Positions 34,845 through 44,113 of a stretch of 64,000 nucleotides of DNA are shown in pieces. A program made the position numbers and the translations under genes. Position 1 is the stretch's first letter, and each line of letters starts with the position of its first letter. Source of the stretch: an uncultured Winogradskyella sp. (GTDB lineage Bacteria > Bacteroidota > Bacteroidia > Flavobacteriales > Flavobacteriaceae); contig NZ_CANMIW010000002.1 of the NCBI RefSeq assembly GCF_947498005.1, positions 496,001-560,000 of the forward strand. The letters run 5' to 3'. The notes below the pieces were generated by a model. It was not told the origin of the DNA. It did no database searches and saw only the letters and a list, made by a program, of their open reading frames with translations.

Positions 34845-35615
34845 TTATTTCGACTTGAGATCGAGCCATATTTCCCACGATTTTTCGGCTTGTAAACGCA
34901 GCATTTCTAATCCATTAATTGTTGTTGCTCCTTTTTTAAAGCCATAATTAAGGAATTTAGTTTGTTCAGGATTATATATCAAATCGTATAAAATATGATG
35001 CTCAGATAAACCACTATATGGCAAATCAGGACATTCTTCTATATTTGGAAACGTACCAATAGGTGTGCAATTAATGATAATAGTATAATCTGAAATAATG
35101 TTTTCGGTTAAATCTGAATATGAAAATGTCACGCCTTTTTTATGAGATCGTGAAACAAAATCGAACTGAATTTTTAGCTTTTTTAGAGCGTAGGCAATTG
35201 CCTTAGAAGCACCTCCTGTTCCTAATATTAAAGCTTTTTTATGATGTGATTTTAAATGTGGCTTAAGAGAGTTTTTAAATCCATAATAATCGGTATTGTA
35301 ACCAACTAGTTTTCCTTTTTTTGAAAACTTAATAGTATTTACTGCGCCAATTTTTTCTGCCGTCTTATTTAATTTATCAAGTATAGGAATAACTTCTTCT
35401 TTGTAAGGAATAGTAACGTTTACACCTTTTAAATTTGATGTATTTTCAATTATTGATTTAAGATCATCAATGGTTTGTAAATCAAAATTCACGTAGGAGT
35501 GTGGTAAATTTTCAACTTTGAATTTTTCGGCAAAATATCCTCTAGAAAAAGAGTAAGATATATCTCTACCTAACAGGCCAAATTTAAATTTTATTTTTTC
35601 TTGTTTTGTCTCCAT
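34845..35615 (-). CDS. aroE: Shikimate dehydrogenase
   Basis: Reduces 3-dehydroshikimate to shikimate with NADPH in aromatic amino acid synthesis. The 256-residue length is typical of the short flavobacterial form. Motifs: GLLGRDISYSFSRGYF (shikimate binding), GVNVTIPYKEEVI with the catalytic Lys, GAVNTI, the Rossmann loop ILGTGGASKAIAYAL, INCTPIG and TTINGLEMLRLQAEKSW. Its ATG lies 32 bp inside the end of the upstream DUF368 gene. No later start keeps the substrate motif, so the overlap is real and the two are co-translated from one mRNA. Confidence 0.93.
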   Translation of the reverse strand: METKQEKIKFKFGLLGRDISYSFSRGYFAEKFKVENLPHSYVNFDLQTIDDLKSIIENTSNLKGVNVTIPYKEEVIPILDKLNKTAEKIGAVNTIKFSKKGKLVGYNTDYYGFKNSLKPHLKSHHKKALILGTGGASKAIAYALKKLKIQFDFVSRSHKKGVTFSYSDLTENIISDYTIIINCTPIGTFPNIEECPDLPYSGLSEHHILYDLIYNPEQTKFLNYGFKKGATTINGLEMLRLQAEKSWEIWLDLKSK

Positions 35616-36603
35616 ACCATTCTAGTCCTAATACTATAAGAATTCCGAAGGCAATATAAACAATTGCTATATAAGTTTCGCTGTTGAGTTCTGGTAAAAA
35701 ACGCTGATAATTGATGATTATTTTTTTTCCGGCTGAATGTAATACAAATGAGCCATCACTATCGGTTTTGTAAATAGTTTCTTTCCATGGCCAAACTACA
35801 CCAAGAGAACCAATAATAAAACCCATAATGGTTGCCAACGTAATGTTTTTATAATGTTTTAAAATATAATTTAAAATATGAGAAAAAGTAACTAAGCCTG
35901 CAACTGAACCTACAGTAAATACAGTTAATACCTTTAAAAGTCTAATACGAACTTCGTTATGTATAAATTCAAAATTACCACTAATTATATCATAAATAGT
36001 GTCAAAAAGGGCGTTGACAGAATCTACTAATAGTAATACATAGTTGCCCAAAATTATTAGAATAAATGACCCTGAAAATCCTGGTAGCGTCATGCCAGAA
36101 ACACTAATAATGCCACAGAAGAACACGAAAAAAAGATTGTCATTTTCAGTAGCTGGATCTAAAAAACTTATACTAACACCAGCAATAGCACCTAGAGTTA
36201 AAGCTAAAATTGTGTTTTTATTCCATTCTTTAAATTCTTTACTTATATAATATATGGAACCTAGAATCATTCCGAAGAATGTGCTCCAAACATATAATTC
36301 GTAGTGCACAATAAGGTAATCTAAGATTTTAGAGACACTGAAGTAACTTATAATCATTCCTAAAAATAGGAGGCTTAGAAATTTACCATTGATGTAGCGA
36401 AAAAAGCTTTTAAAACGACCTTTAAATAATAGCTTAAATGCTTTTTTATTAACGCGCTGTAAAGAATAAATAAACTCTTCATAAAAACCAGCTACAAAAG
36501 CAACCACACCACCAGATACGCCAGGAACTTTATTTGCTGCTCCCATGGCTAAACCTTTAATGACCAAAAATAAACGATCTTTAAAGCTTCTGGTGCTTTG
36601 CAT
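35584..36603 (-). CDS. popT: DUF368 polyprenyl-phosphate transporter (second of pair)
   Basis: Inner-membrane protein of 339 residues, nine to ten hydrophobic segments. The family is now known as PopT: members return undecaprenyl phosphate across the inner membrane so that it can be reused for peptidoglycan and other glycans. The duplicated family motif is visible in KVPGVSGGVVAFVAGFYEE (about 23-41) and again in TLPGFSGSFILIILGNY (about 170). It is a paralogue of the upstream gene; stop and start share one base (TAATG at 36601-36605). Compared with its partner, the first motif begins NKVPG rather than DVVPG. Whether both copies carry the same lipid is unknown. Confidence 0.85.
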   Translation of the reverse strand: MQSTRSFKDRLFLVIKGLAMGAANKVPGVSGGVVAFVAGFYEEFIYSLQRVNKKAFKLLFKGRFKSFFRYINGKFLSLLFLGMIISYFSVSKILDYLIVHYELYVWSTFFGMILGSIYYISKEFKEWNKNTILALTLGAIAGVSISFLDPATENDNLFFVFFCGIISVSGMTLPGFSGSFILIILGNYVLLLVDSVNALFDTIYDIISGNFEFIHNEVRIRLLKVLTVFTVGSVAGLVTFSHILNYILKHYKNITLATIMGFIIGSLGVVWPWKETIYKTDSDGSFVLHSAGKKIIINYQRFLPELNSETYIAIVYIAFGILIVLGLEWYGDKTRKNKI

Positions 36604-37571
36604 TATACCTCGTTTTTTTGTTTGCCTAAGGTTTCTAATAATAGAATTGCCCCAAAACCAATAACAATAAATACAATAGCTAATACCATTTCGTTGTCAC
36701 CAACGTAAGATGTAGGTAAAATACTTCTATCGAGTAAAGTGACTACTTCACCTTCTGAATTTACACGTGTTTTTAACACTTCTTTCCATGGCCAAATCTT
36801 GTTTAATGAACCAATCATAAAACCGGTTAAGATTGCTAATGTGAGGTTTTTTTTGTGTTTAAACATCCAATTAAGTGCTTTTGAAAATACTTTTAATCCA
36901 ATAATTGCACCTACCGCGAGTAATAAGAATTTTATAAATGCATCTTTAAAAAGTGCCATGTTACCATTTAGTAATCCATCTCTTAAGTCATTAATTGTAT
37001 CAATTGCTGTTTGGTATGCACCTAGTATAAGAAGAATAAAAGCACCAGAAACACCTGGTAAAATCATGGCAATTATAGCGATAAAGCCACAAAACAGAAG
37101 ATATAATGGACTGTCTGGAGACGCAAAAGGCTCTGCTAATGTTATAAAATAGGATAAGACTGATGTAATTATTATGGCAATAATAACTTTTATAGACCAT
37201 CCTTTAATTTGTTTGGCGATATAAAGTATGCTAGCCAAAACAAGTCCAAAAAAGAATGACCAAAGCAAAATCGGTTCATGATGTAATAACCATTTTATGA
37301 GTTTTGCTAATGACAAAATACTGATGGCAATCCCAGAAAATAAGGCTAATAGGAAGTTTCCGTTAATGGAATTCCAAGCGGTTTTAAAACCTTCTTTTTT
37401 CCAAACTTTTAAAAAGCCAAGGTTAACTTTATCTATACTTTCTAAAAGCTCTTCGTAAATTCCAGAAATAAATGCTATAGTTCCTCCAGAAACACCAGGC
37501 ACAACATCGGCTGCTCCCATGGCAATACCTTTGAAAGTAATGACCAAGTAATCTAAAAATCGTCTTTGCAT
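36603..37571 (-). CDS. popT: DUF368 polyprenyl-phosphate transporter (first of pair)
   Basis: PopT-type inner-membrane transporter of 322 residues. It shares length, membrane pattern and motifs with the next gene: DVVPGVSGGTIAFISGIYEE near the N-terminus and ILPGVSGAFILLILGAYQ in the second half, the inverted-repeat signature of the family. Expected role is recycling of the C55 lipid carrier used by peptidoglycan, O-antigen and the other glycans encoded in this window. It lies 37 bp downstream of the TPR gene and is translationally coupled to the second copy, then aroE. Confidence 0.87.
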   Translation of the reverse strand: MQRRFLDYLVITFKGIAMGAADVVPGVSGGTIAFISGIYEELLESIDKVNLGFLKVWKKEGFKTAWNSINGNFLLALFSGIAISILSLAKLIKWLLHHEPILLWSFFFGLVLASILYIAKQIKGWSIKVIIAIIITSVLSYFITLAEPFASPDSPLYLLFCGFIAIIAMILPGVSGAFILLILGAYQTAIDTINDLRDGLLNGNMALFKDAFIKFLLLAVGAIIGLKVFSKALNWMFKHKKNLTLAILTGFMIGSLNKIWPWKEVLKTRVNSEGEVVTLLDRSILPTSYVGDNEMVLAIVFIVIGFGAILLLETLGKQKNEV

Positions 37572-37608
37572 ATTTTATAAAAATAAGACTACGAAGGTAT
37601 GATTTTTT

Positions 37609-39015
37609 TTAATCTGAAGTCTTTTTAGCTTCAGAAATTATAGCTTTAATTAAAGGTCTATCTGTAAGTTGCGGGAATAATTCTGAAATTATAAAGCTAT
37701 AATCAATATTAATACGTGTCGCATTTTTTAAATGAAATCTACCTTCTTCACTTTGGTGTACTTTAAAGTAGAGACCCGCTAAACGGTATTCAACTTCTGA
37801 ATTTTCTGGATAAAACTCTGTGGCCTGTAAAAGATTGAAAATTGCAGCTTGATATTCGCCAAGTGAAATAAGTATATCTGTTCGGTTAAGCCAAGTATCT
37901 AGCTCATAATTACCTAATTCTATTGTGCGCTTATAGCCTTGCTCAGCTTCTTCAAGAAAATTTAAACGTTTATTTACAGTTGCATATAATTTCCAATAAA
38001 GCACATGGTCTCCATCAATGGCAACAGCTCTTTTAATATAGTCTAGTGCATTTTGGTAATCGAGACGCTTCATGTAAAAGCGAGTAATTGCAATCCAGCC
38101 TTTGTCTAGCAATGGGTCTTCGTCAATCGTTTTTTTGTAAAATTGAATGGCTAAGTCATCTTGATTTAATTTAGAATAACAATGACCAATCCTTAGCAAG
38201 GCAAACGAAGTAGGATCTTCTAGAGCAAGCGTGATTTTATAATTTTCTATGGCTTCGTCATGCTTTTTAAGTTTTTCTAAAACTTTACCTTTTTCAATGT
38301 AAGCCCCTACAAAAGTATCATCTGAAATAATAGCAAAATCAAAAGCAGCATTGGCTTTAGCATATTCATTAATGGCAAAATATTGTCTTCCTAATTGATG
38401 CCAAGCGACTTCGCAATATGGATTTGTGTCTAAGAAGTTGTTTAAATAATCTATTGCTTCTTCATTAAGATTTAAAAAATCATAACAATAAATAATGTTA
38501 TGTAAAGCAGAATAATCTGAAGTGTCACTTTCTAAACATTTTTTGAAATATATAATCGCTTTATCAAACTTATCTAAAAACAGATATTCCATACCAACCA
38601 AGGCGTATAAATCTGCATCATCTGATGGTGTGTTAGATATCTCAATTGCTATGAGTAACGTATCAATAGCTTTTTGATGCTCATCTTGTTTAGAGAGCAC
38701 ATTTGCTTTTTGAATATAAATCTCTTCGTTTGTAGGCTCTAAATTGTGAAGTTTATCTAATAAATCATCAGCTTCTGAAAATTTATTTTCAATGACCATA
38801 ATTTCAACTTGAAATAATCTCAAGTTGATAGAAGTTGGATGTTGTTCTAAGCCTAATTTTATAGCGCGTTTTGATAAGGCAATTTTGCCATTCTCCAAGT
38901 AATGATGAATTATATTTTCAAACTCATTTGAGTCAAAGAACAAAATATCATTTGTCTTTAACATCGATTCAAATCGAGTAAGCGGAAAATTTTCGTCGTC
39001 GCGACTGTATTGCAT
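37609..39015 (-). CDS. Tetratricopeptide repeat protein
   Basis: Protein of 468 residues made almost wholly of TPR units, about ten to twelve, with typical residues such as AIDTLLIAIEISNTP, DKAIIYFKKCLESD, EAIDYLNNFLDTNP, AIQFYKKTIDEDP and ALDYIKRAVAIDGD. No signal peptide or membrane segment is seen, so it is probably a cytoplasmic scaffold. The family is conserved in Flavobacteriia. It is first in a likely operon with the two DUF368 genes and aroE (37-bp gap). The partners it binds are unknown. Confidence 0.87.
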   Translation of the reverse strand: MQYSRDDENFPLTRFESMLKTNDILFFDSNEFENIIHHYLENGKIALSKRAIKLGLEQHPTSINLRLFQVEIMVIENKFSEADDLLDKLHNLEPTNEEIYIQKANVLSKQDEHQKAIDTLLIAIEISNTPSDDADLYALVGMEYLFLDKFDKAIIYFKKCLESDTSDYSALHNIIYCYDFLNLNEEAIDYLNNFLDTNPYCEVAWHQLGRQYFAINEYAKANAAFDFAIISDDTFVGAYIEKGKVLEKLKKHDEAIENYKITLALEDPTSFALLRIGHCYSKLNQDDLAIQFYKKTIDEDPLLDKGWIAITRFYMKRLDYQNALDYIKRAVAIDGDHVLYWKLYATVNKRLNFLEEAEQGYKRTIELGNYELDTWLNRTDILISLGEYQAAIFNLLQATEFYPENSEVEYRLAGLYFKVHQSEEGRFHLKNATRINIDYSFIISELFPQLTDRPLIKAIISEAKKTSD

Positions 39016-39176
39016 AAAAGGTTTAGTAATTCTTTGAAATAAAATTACAGTTATCCTTTGTTCGAGATGATTTTTTGAACTAATGTTTTTAACAAAGTAG
39101 TTAACATTGAAATAGTTGTTTACTTAAGTTTATCTAAATAACTGGTATTTAGGTTTTTTTGAAACTTGAAATAATT

Positions 39177-40352
39177 TTATATCTCGTCTAATATTGAAGT
39201 GATTATACCGCAACCTTCAATTATTTCTTCGTTAGAAATGGTTAAAGGAGGTGTAATGCGAATGGCTTTAGGTTCAAAAAGTAACCAAAATAAGATGAGG
39301 CCATGCTCCTTAGCTTTTAAAATTACTTGATTTGTGATTGCTTCGTTTTCAGTAAAAGCGGCTAACATTAATCCGCGTCCTCTTACTTCTTTGATATGTT
39401 TATGCTTAAGATATTTCCTTATTAATTGTTCTTTCTTTAAGGCTTTTACCATGAGATTGGATTCTGTAATTTCTTTTAAAGTTGCTAATGCAGCAGCAGC
39501 AATTACTGGATTACCACCAAAGGTAGTTATATGGCCAAGTTTAGGATTGTCACTTAATGTGTTCATCATTTGTTTTGAAGCTGAAAAGGCACCAATTGGT
39601 AATCCTCCTCCTAAACCTTTGCCTGTAACAACGATATCTGGTTGACAATTATAATTGTCAAAACCAAATAATTTTCCTGTTCTTCCAATACCTGGTTGAA
39701 TTTCATCTAAAATAAAAACGGCACCTACCTCATTACAACGCTTTTGTACTTTGGTTAAATATTGATCTTTTGGTTCAATAAAACCTGCACCACCTTGAAT
39801 GGTTTCTAAAATAACGGCTGCTGTCTGTTTTGTAATTTGAAGTAAATCGCTCTCTAAATTAAATGCAATGTGTTTAATATCTGGTATTAATGGGTAAAAT
39901 GGTTTTTTACGTTCCTCAAAATCCATTAAACTTAATGAGCCTAATGTGTTTCCGTGATATGCGTTTTTTGCTGCTATTATTTCAGTACGACCAGTAAATC
40001 GTCTCGCCAATTTTAAGCTACCTTCTATAGCTTCTGTTCCTGAGTTAACTAGGTAAGTTGAATTAATACTATTTGGTAAATGTTTAGCTAATAACTTTGT
40101 CAGTTCTACAGCAGGATTTAAAATGTACTCGCCATAAACCATGACATGAAGATATTTGTCAACTTGATTTTTTATGGCATTTACAACTTTGGGATGCGAA
40201 TGGCCTAAACTACATGCTGAAACACCAGCAACAAAATCAAGGTATGCCTTGTCATTGGTGTCATAAATATAAGAACCTTTGGCATGACTAATTTCCATTG
40301 CCAATGGATGTGGTGTTGTTTGTGCCTGGTATTTAAAAAAGTCGTGTTTCAA
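39177..40352 (-). CDS. Class III aminotransferase, PLP-dependent
   Basis: Fold-type I PLP enzyme of 391 residues related to acetylornithine/ornithine aminotransferases; the substrate is not fixed by sequence. Motifs: NSGTEAIEGSLKLAR (phosphate loop), ILDEIQPGIGRTGKLFGF, VVTGKGLGGGLPIGAF with the Schiff-base Lys, and HITTFGGNPV. The start is unusual: the frame begins right after the in-frame TAA of the OstA-like gene, and the first codon is TTG (40352). The TTG start gives (M)KHDFFKYQAQTT, the normal N-terminus of flavobacterial relatives; the first ATG would be 18 codons later and would cut into it. Confidence 0.9.
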   Translation of the reverse strand: MKHDFFKYQAQTTPHPLAMEISHAKGSYIYDTNDKAYLDFVAGVSACSLGHSHPKVVNAIKNQVDKYLHVMVYGEYILNPAVELTKLLAKHLPNSINSTYLVNSGTEAIEGSLKLARRFTGRTEIIAAKNAYHGNTLGSLSLMDFEERKKPFYPLIPDIKHIAFNLESDLLQITKQTAAVILETIQGGAGFIEPKDQYLTKVQKRCNEVGAVFILDEIQPGIGRTGKLFGFDNYNCQPDIVVTGKGLGGGLPIGAFSASKQMMNTLSDNPKLGHITTFGGNPVIAAAALATLKEITESNLMVKALKKEQLIRKYLKHKHIKEVRGRGLMLAAFTENEAITNQVILKAKEHGLILFWLLFEPKAIRITPPLTISNEEIIEGCGIITSILDEI

Positions 40353-42155
40353 TTATTGCCCTGCTTTTTGTGCTTCGTCGTTTAAAGCTTTTTGCTTTTT
40401 CTCTCTTTCGGTTAAAGGCGCAACTTTTTCTTTTTTTGGTAAATTACGTGCAGCTTTATTTGCCTTTTTTGGAGCGGATTTACCAGCATCTTTAATACGT
40501 TTTTTTGCAGCCTCATCAATAAATTCTTCCGGAGGAATATAAGCTTCTAGCCCTTTTATTACTGGTAACACTAAAGGTGGATCGTCTTTAAACAGATCTT
40601 CTACAGACATTGGTCGTTCTTCGCCTCGCCAATCAAAACCTCGTAATCGTTTTCCGGCTTTGGGGAATTCTGATTCTGGAAATAATTCGGCATCCATTTG
40701 ATTAATAAACCGTGTTTCTACAATTTCTTGATTTTCAATTTGAATATTGATACTTCCCGATTTAGATTTATTAATGCCAACTAATTCATTATTATCATTT
40801 CTTAAATAGTAGATGACTTCAGCATTTTTTATGATGTCTACATTATAAAGCTCGTTGTCTCTAAACAAGCCTATTAAACGTTTTCCTTTTATTTGATTAT
40901 ATCCATCTTCACTTATAGTGTCTTTACTTACTAAAAATGCATTTTCAAATACTTTTAATGAATCGAGTTTTTCAGTAACTACATTATTTATTAAATGAAT
41001 GGTGTCTCCCGTCATTTGGTTGCCAATATTCCATAAAACTGGTTTTCGCTTTGTAGAAAATGCATCAGTAGAGCTAAACCTACTCAGGTTAATCATTTGC
41101 GTTAATCCTTTTTTATGGTCTACATGTACTGAGTCTGCTTTGCCAGCCATATCGCTTTTATATAGCCTAACGTTATAAAAAGCTCTGGTAATGCGGTTGT
41201 TTTCTTTACCTGTTAGCATTAAAGTATCCGCATGCATGTATACCGAGTCTCTTTCTTGTATGGTTATTGCTAATGCTCGTTTTGTAATATAAACAGAATC
41301 TTTTTCGCGCCATACTTCAGCATAATGGCCTTTTACGATACTTTTATTTAAGGTGTCTGTTACTTTAATATTATTGGTGGCAGATGCAAAATTTATATTC
41401 CTATCAAAGTAGAGACTGTCCCCTTCTACAGTCCGATTGTCATAATCTATTTTGGCATTTCGTTGAAAATTACCAACATTGTTATTGGTGTCATAAAAAC
41501 CGCGTTCGCAATAAATTTTATTAGTTTCACCAGTAATTGTTGACGGTCCAAAAAGATAGGCGTGTCCATTTTCGGTAAAAAAATCAAGGCGCTCTGTGTT
41601 TAAAGTGTATTGAGGGTTTACAAGAACAACATCATTTAAAAATTGATACTTGCTAGTCGCCATGTAATATCGACCAATTTTGCTTGTAATAGTACCTGAA
41701 GAATCTCTTACTACTGAGCCTCCTGTATTGTAATAGGCCTGTTGTTTTATTCTGTCAAAGTGCAGTGTGTCTGTTTTTAGTGTAGATTGTGGTTCCGTTA
41801 ATATCACATCGCCTCTTGCAAATGCTAACTGTGTTTTTCCACTATATTCAACATATTTAGCAACCATATTAATGGTGTCACCTTGCTTCATTACAACATT
41901 ACTAAAGGCTTCAAGGTAATCTTGATCTTCATAATAAATTGCTTTGTCACACCAAACGTTAACACCTTTGTGAATAAAATGTACTTGTTGAGATTTATCT
42001 CTAAGGAAAACTAAAGCACCATCTTCAATGTCTGGAGCCGTCGATGTATTACCTGAATATTCTACAATAATTTTTTGTTTTTCTTGAGCAAAAGCAATTG
42101 ATGCTATAGAAAAGCAAAAAAATAAGAATAGAATTTTAAAACGTTTCAAAGTCAT
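40353..42155 (-). CDS. OstA-like (LptA/LptD N-terminal type) periplasmic protein
   Basis: Exported protein of 600 residues. A signal peptide (ending SIAFAQ, about residue 24) is followed by OstA/LptA-like beta-jellyroll units: KQGDTINMVAKYVEYSG, FARGDVILTEPQSTLKTDTLHFDR, LNTERLDFFTENG, and FYNVRLYKSDMAGKADSV with alternating YxxD and DTL turns. OstA-type domains carry lipopolysaccharide across the periplasm, so a role in LPS export is likely; the extended length is typical of Bacteroidota. The C-terminus is Lys/Ala-rich (about 560-600). It ends directly against the aminotransferase (TAA then TTG). Confidence 0.83.
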   Translation of the reverse strand: MTLKRFKILFLFFCFSIASIAFAQEKQKIIVEYSGNTSTAPDIEDGALVFLRDKSQQVHFIHKGVNVWCDKAIYYEDQDYLEAFSNVVMKQGDTINMVAKYVEYSGKTQLAFARGDVILTEPQSTLKTDTLHFDRIKQQAYYNTGGSVVRDSSGTITSKIGRYYMATSKYQFLNDVVLVNPQYTLNTERLDFFTENGHAYLFGPSTITGETNKIYCERGFYDTNNNVGNFQRNAKIDYDNRTVEGDSLYFDRNINFASATNNIKVTDTLNKSIVKGHYAEVWREKDSVYITKRALAITIQERDSVYMHADTLMLTGKENNRITRAFYNVRLYKSDMAGKADSVHVDHKKGLTQMINLSRFSSTDAFSTKRKPVLWNIGNQMTGDTIHLINNVVTEKLDSLKVFENAFLVSKDTISEDGYNQIKGKRLIGLFRDNELYNVDIIKNAEVIYYLRNDNNELVGINKSKSGSINIQIENQEIVETRFINQMDAELFPESEFPKAGKRLRGFDWRGEERPMSVEDLFKDDPPLVLPVIKGLEAYIPPEEFIDEAAKKRIKDAGKSAPKKANKAARNLPKKEKVAPLTEREKKQKALNDEAQKAGQ

Positions 42156-42232
42156 ATATTTTTACAAAATAACACTTAAATGGATTGTATTAGTATGTGT
42201 TAACGTTTTTTTTAACAGTAATTAAATTTGAA

Positions 42233-42814
42233 TTACAATCGATAGCCTAAACCAACTTTCAACAGATTGACATTGGTATTGTATTTTGAGTCAATAACAC
42301 TATCATCGATATTTATTTTTACAAAGTCGTATTGTATTAGTGCTGTTAATTTGTTTGATAAATCGTAAGACAAACCTGAATTAAAATTAAGTCCTGATTC
42401 ATTTTTATTTGTCCCAGCAACATTATTATTAATTGCAGTTTCATTGTTTATTACTTTAAACATAAATATACTATAGCCTAATCCTATAAAAGTGTGAAAT
42501 TTAGGAATCGCTGGTAAGGTAAGTTGTGCAAATATTTTAGGCTGAATTGTAAATAAATTGACGTCATAAGGTTGGTTTTGAGCTGATTCTGATTTTTTTA
42601 GATAACCTAAGTTTACAGAACTACCAAAACGAAAAACATCTAAGTTGAAAATATAATACTTCAGTCCTAAATCGCCAATACCATTATTGTTGGCTCCAAC
42701 AAAATTATCGTCAATGGCTAAAGGATAACTAAATTCAATAGTAAGTTTTGAATTTTGAGCGTAGCTAACCATTGATACAAAGCATATCATTAAAACAATA
42801 AACTTATGCCACAT
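42233..42814 (-). CDS. Outer-membrane beta-barrel protein
   Basis: Exported protein of 193 residues. Signal peptide MWHKFIVLMICFVSMVSYAQ, then alternating amphipathic strands (LTIEFSYPLAI, FRFGSSVNLGYL, FHTFIGLGYSIFMF, SGLNFNSGLSYDL, LTALIQYDFVKI) ending in VNLLKVGLGYRL with the aromatic-rich last strand of outer-membrane barrels. This suggests an 8-stranded OmpA/OmpX-like or OMP_b-brl type. It lies between purA (9 bp upstream) and the OstA-like gene, on the same strand. Function unknown. Confidence 0.85.
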   Translation of the reverse strand: MWHKFIVLMICFVSMVSYAQNSKLTIEFSYPLAIDDNFVGANNNGIGDLGLKYYIFNLDVFRFGSSVNLGYLKKSESAQNQPYDVNLFTIQPKIFAQLTLPAIPKFHTFIGLGYSIFMFKVINNETAINNNVAGTNKNESGLNFNSGLSYDLSNKLTALIQYDFVKINIDDSVIDSKYNTNVNLLKVGLGYRL

Positions 42815-42823
42815 AGAATAAAT

Positions 42824-44104
42824 CTAAATCGTCTTACGAATAATTGTCTGTTTTCTATCTGGTCCTACAGAAACTATAGTAATAGGGATATTTAATTCCT
42901 TTTCTAAGAATTCTACATAACCGTTTAAATTATCTGGTAATTGTGATGCCTCAGTCATACCAGTTAAATCTGCATCCCAACCGTTTACTTCCGTGTAAAT
43001 AGGAGTAACGTTTTCTTCTTCTATATTGTATGGTAGATGCGTAATAGTTTCGCCTTTATAATTGTATGCTGTACAAACTTTTAAGGTTTTAAAACCAGAA
43101 AGCACATCACCTTTCATCATAATTAATTGTGTAACACCATTAACTTGGCAAGCGTAGCGTAAAGCTACTAAGTCTAACCAGCCACATCGTCTAGGACGAC
43201 CTGTTGTAGCACCAAACTCATTACCAACTTTAGCCATGGTTTCGCCATCCTTATCAAACAATTCAGTTGGGAAAGGACCTGAGCCAACACGTGTAGTATA
43301 TGCTTTAAAAATTCCGAAGACTTCACCGATTTGGTTTGGAGCTACGCCTAAACCAGTACACGCACCTGCAGCAGTTGTATTAGATGATGTTACAAATGGG
43401 TATGTACCAAAGTCAATATCTAATAACGACCCTTGGGCACCTTCAGCTAAAATAGACTTACCAGATTGTTGTGCTTGGTGTACATATTCTTCAGAATCAA
43501 TAAATTCTAAGCTTTTTAATGTTTCAATCGCACTGAAGAAATCAGTTTCTAATTCTTTTAAATCATATTGAATATCTACATCATAAAAAGCAATCATAGC
43601 TTCATGCTTATCAGCTAAAGCTCTGTATTTATCTTTCCAATCAGCTAATTCTATATCACCAACTCTAATTCCGTTTCTACCAGTTTTGTCCATATAGGTT
43701 GGACCAATACCTTTTAATGTAGAACCAATTTTAGCTTTTCCTTTTGAAGCTTCACTTGCAGCATCCAATAAACGATGCGTTGGAAGTATGATATGCGCTT
43801 TTCTAGAAATACAAAGTGATTTTCTGTAATCAACATTTTGTTCTTCTAGTTTATCTAGTTCTTTCTTAAAAATAACAGGATCTATAACGACACCGTTTCC
43901 TACAAGGTTCACTTTGCCTTCATGGAAAATTCCAGAAGGAATAGTATGCAAAACATGTTTTTTTCCGTTGAATACTAAGGTGTGTCCCGCATTTGGGCCA
44001 CCTTGAAAACGTGCAATAATATCGTATTTAGAGGTAAATACATCGACAATTTTTCCTTTGCCTTCGTCTCCCCATTGTAATCCAAGTAGTAAATCTACTG
44101 CCAT
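42824..44104 (-). CDS. purA: Adenylosuccinate synthase
   Basis: Converts IMP and aspartate to adenylosuccinate with GTP, the first step to AMP. The 426 residues match the family. Motifs: LQWGDEGKGKIVD (GTP loop and catalytic Asp), GGPNAGHT (catalytic His), GVVIDP, GIGPTYMDKTGRNGIRV, EGAQGSLLDIDFGTYPFVTSS and TTGRPRRCGWLDLVALRY. It follows the Fur-like regulator by 9 bp and precedes the barrel gene by 9 bp, so the three are one transcription unit. Confidence 0.97.
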   Translation of the reverse strand: MAVDLLLGLQWGDEGKGKIVDVFTSKYDIIARFQGGPNAGHTLVFNGKKHVLHTIPSGIFHEGKVNLVGNGVVIDPVIFKKELDKLEEQNVDYRKSLCISRKAHIILPTHRLLDAASEASKGKAKIGSTLKGIGPTYMDKTGRNGIRVGDIELADWKDKYRALADKHEAMIAFYDVDIQYDLKELETDFFSAIETLKSLEFIDSEEYVHQAQQSGKSILAEGAQGSLLDIDFGTYPFVTSSNTTAAGACTGLGVAPNQIGEVFGIFKAYTTRVGSGPFPTELFDKDGETMAKVGNEFGATTGRPRRCGWLDLVALRYACQVNGVTQLIMMKGDVLSGFKTLKVCTAYNYKGETITHLPYNIEEENVTPIYTEVNGWDADLTGMTEASQLPDNLNGYVEFLEKELNIPITIVSVGPDRKQTIIRKTI

Positions 44105-44113
44105 TTTAAAATT

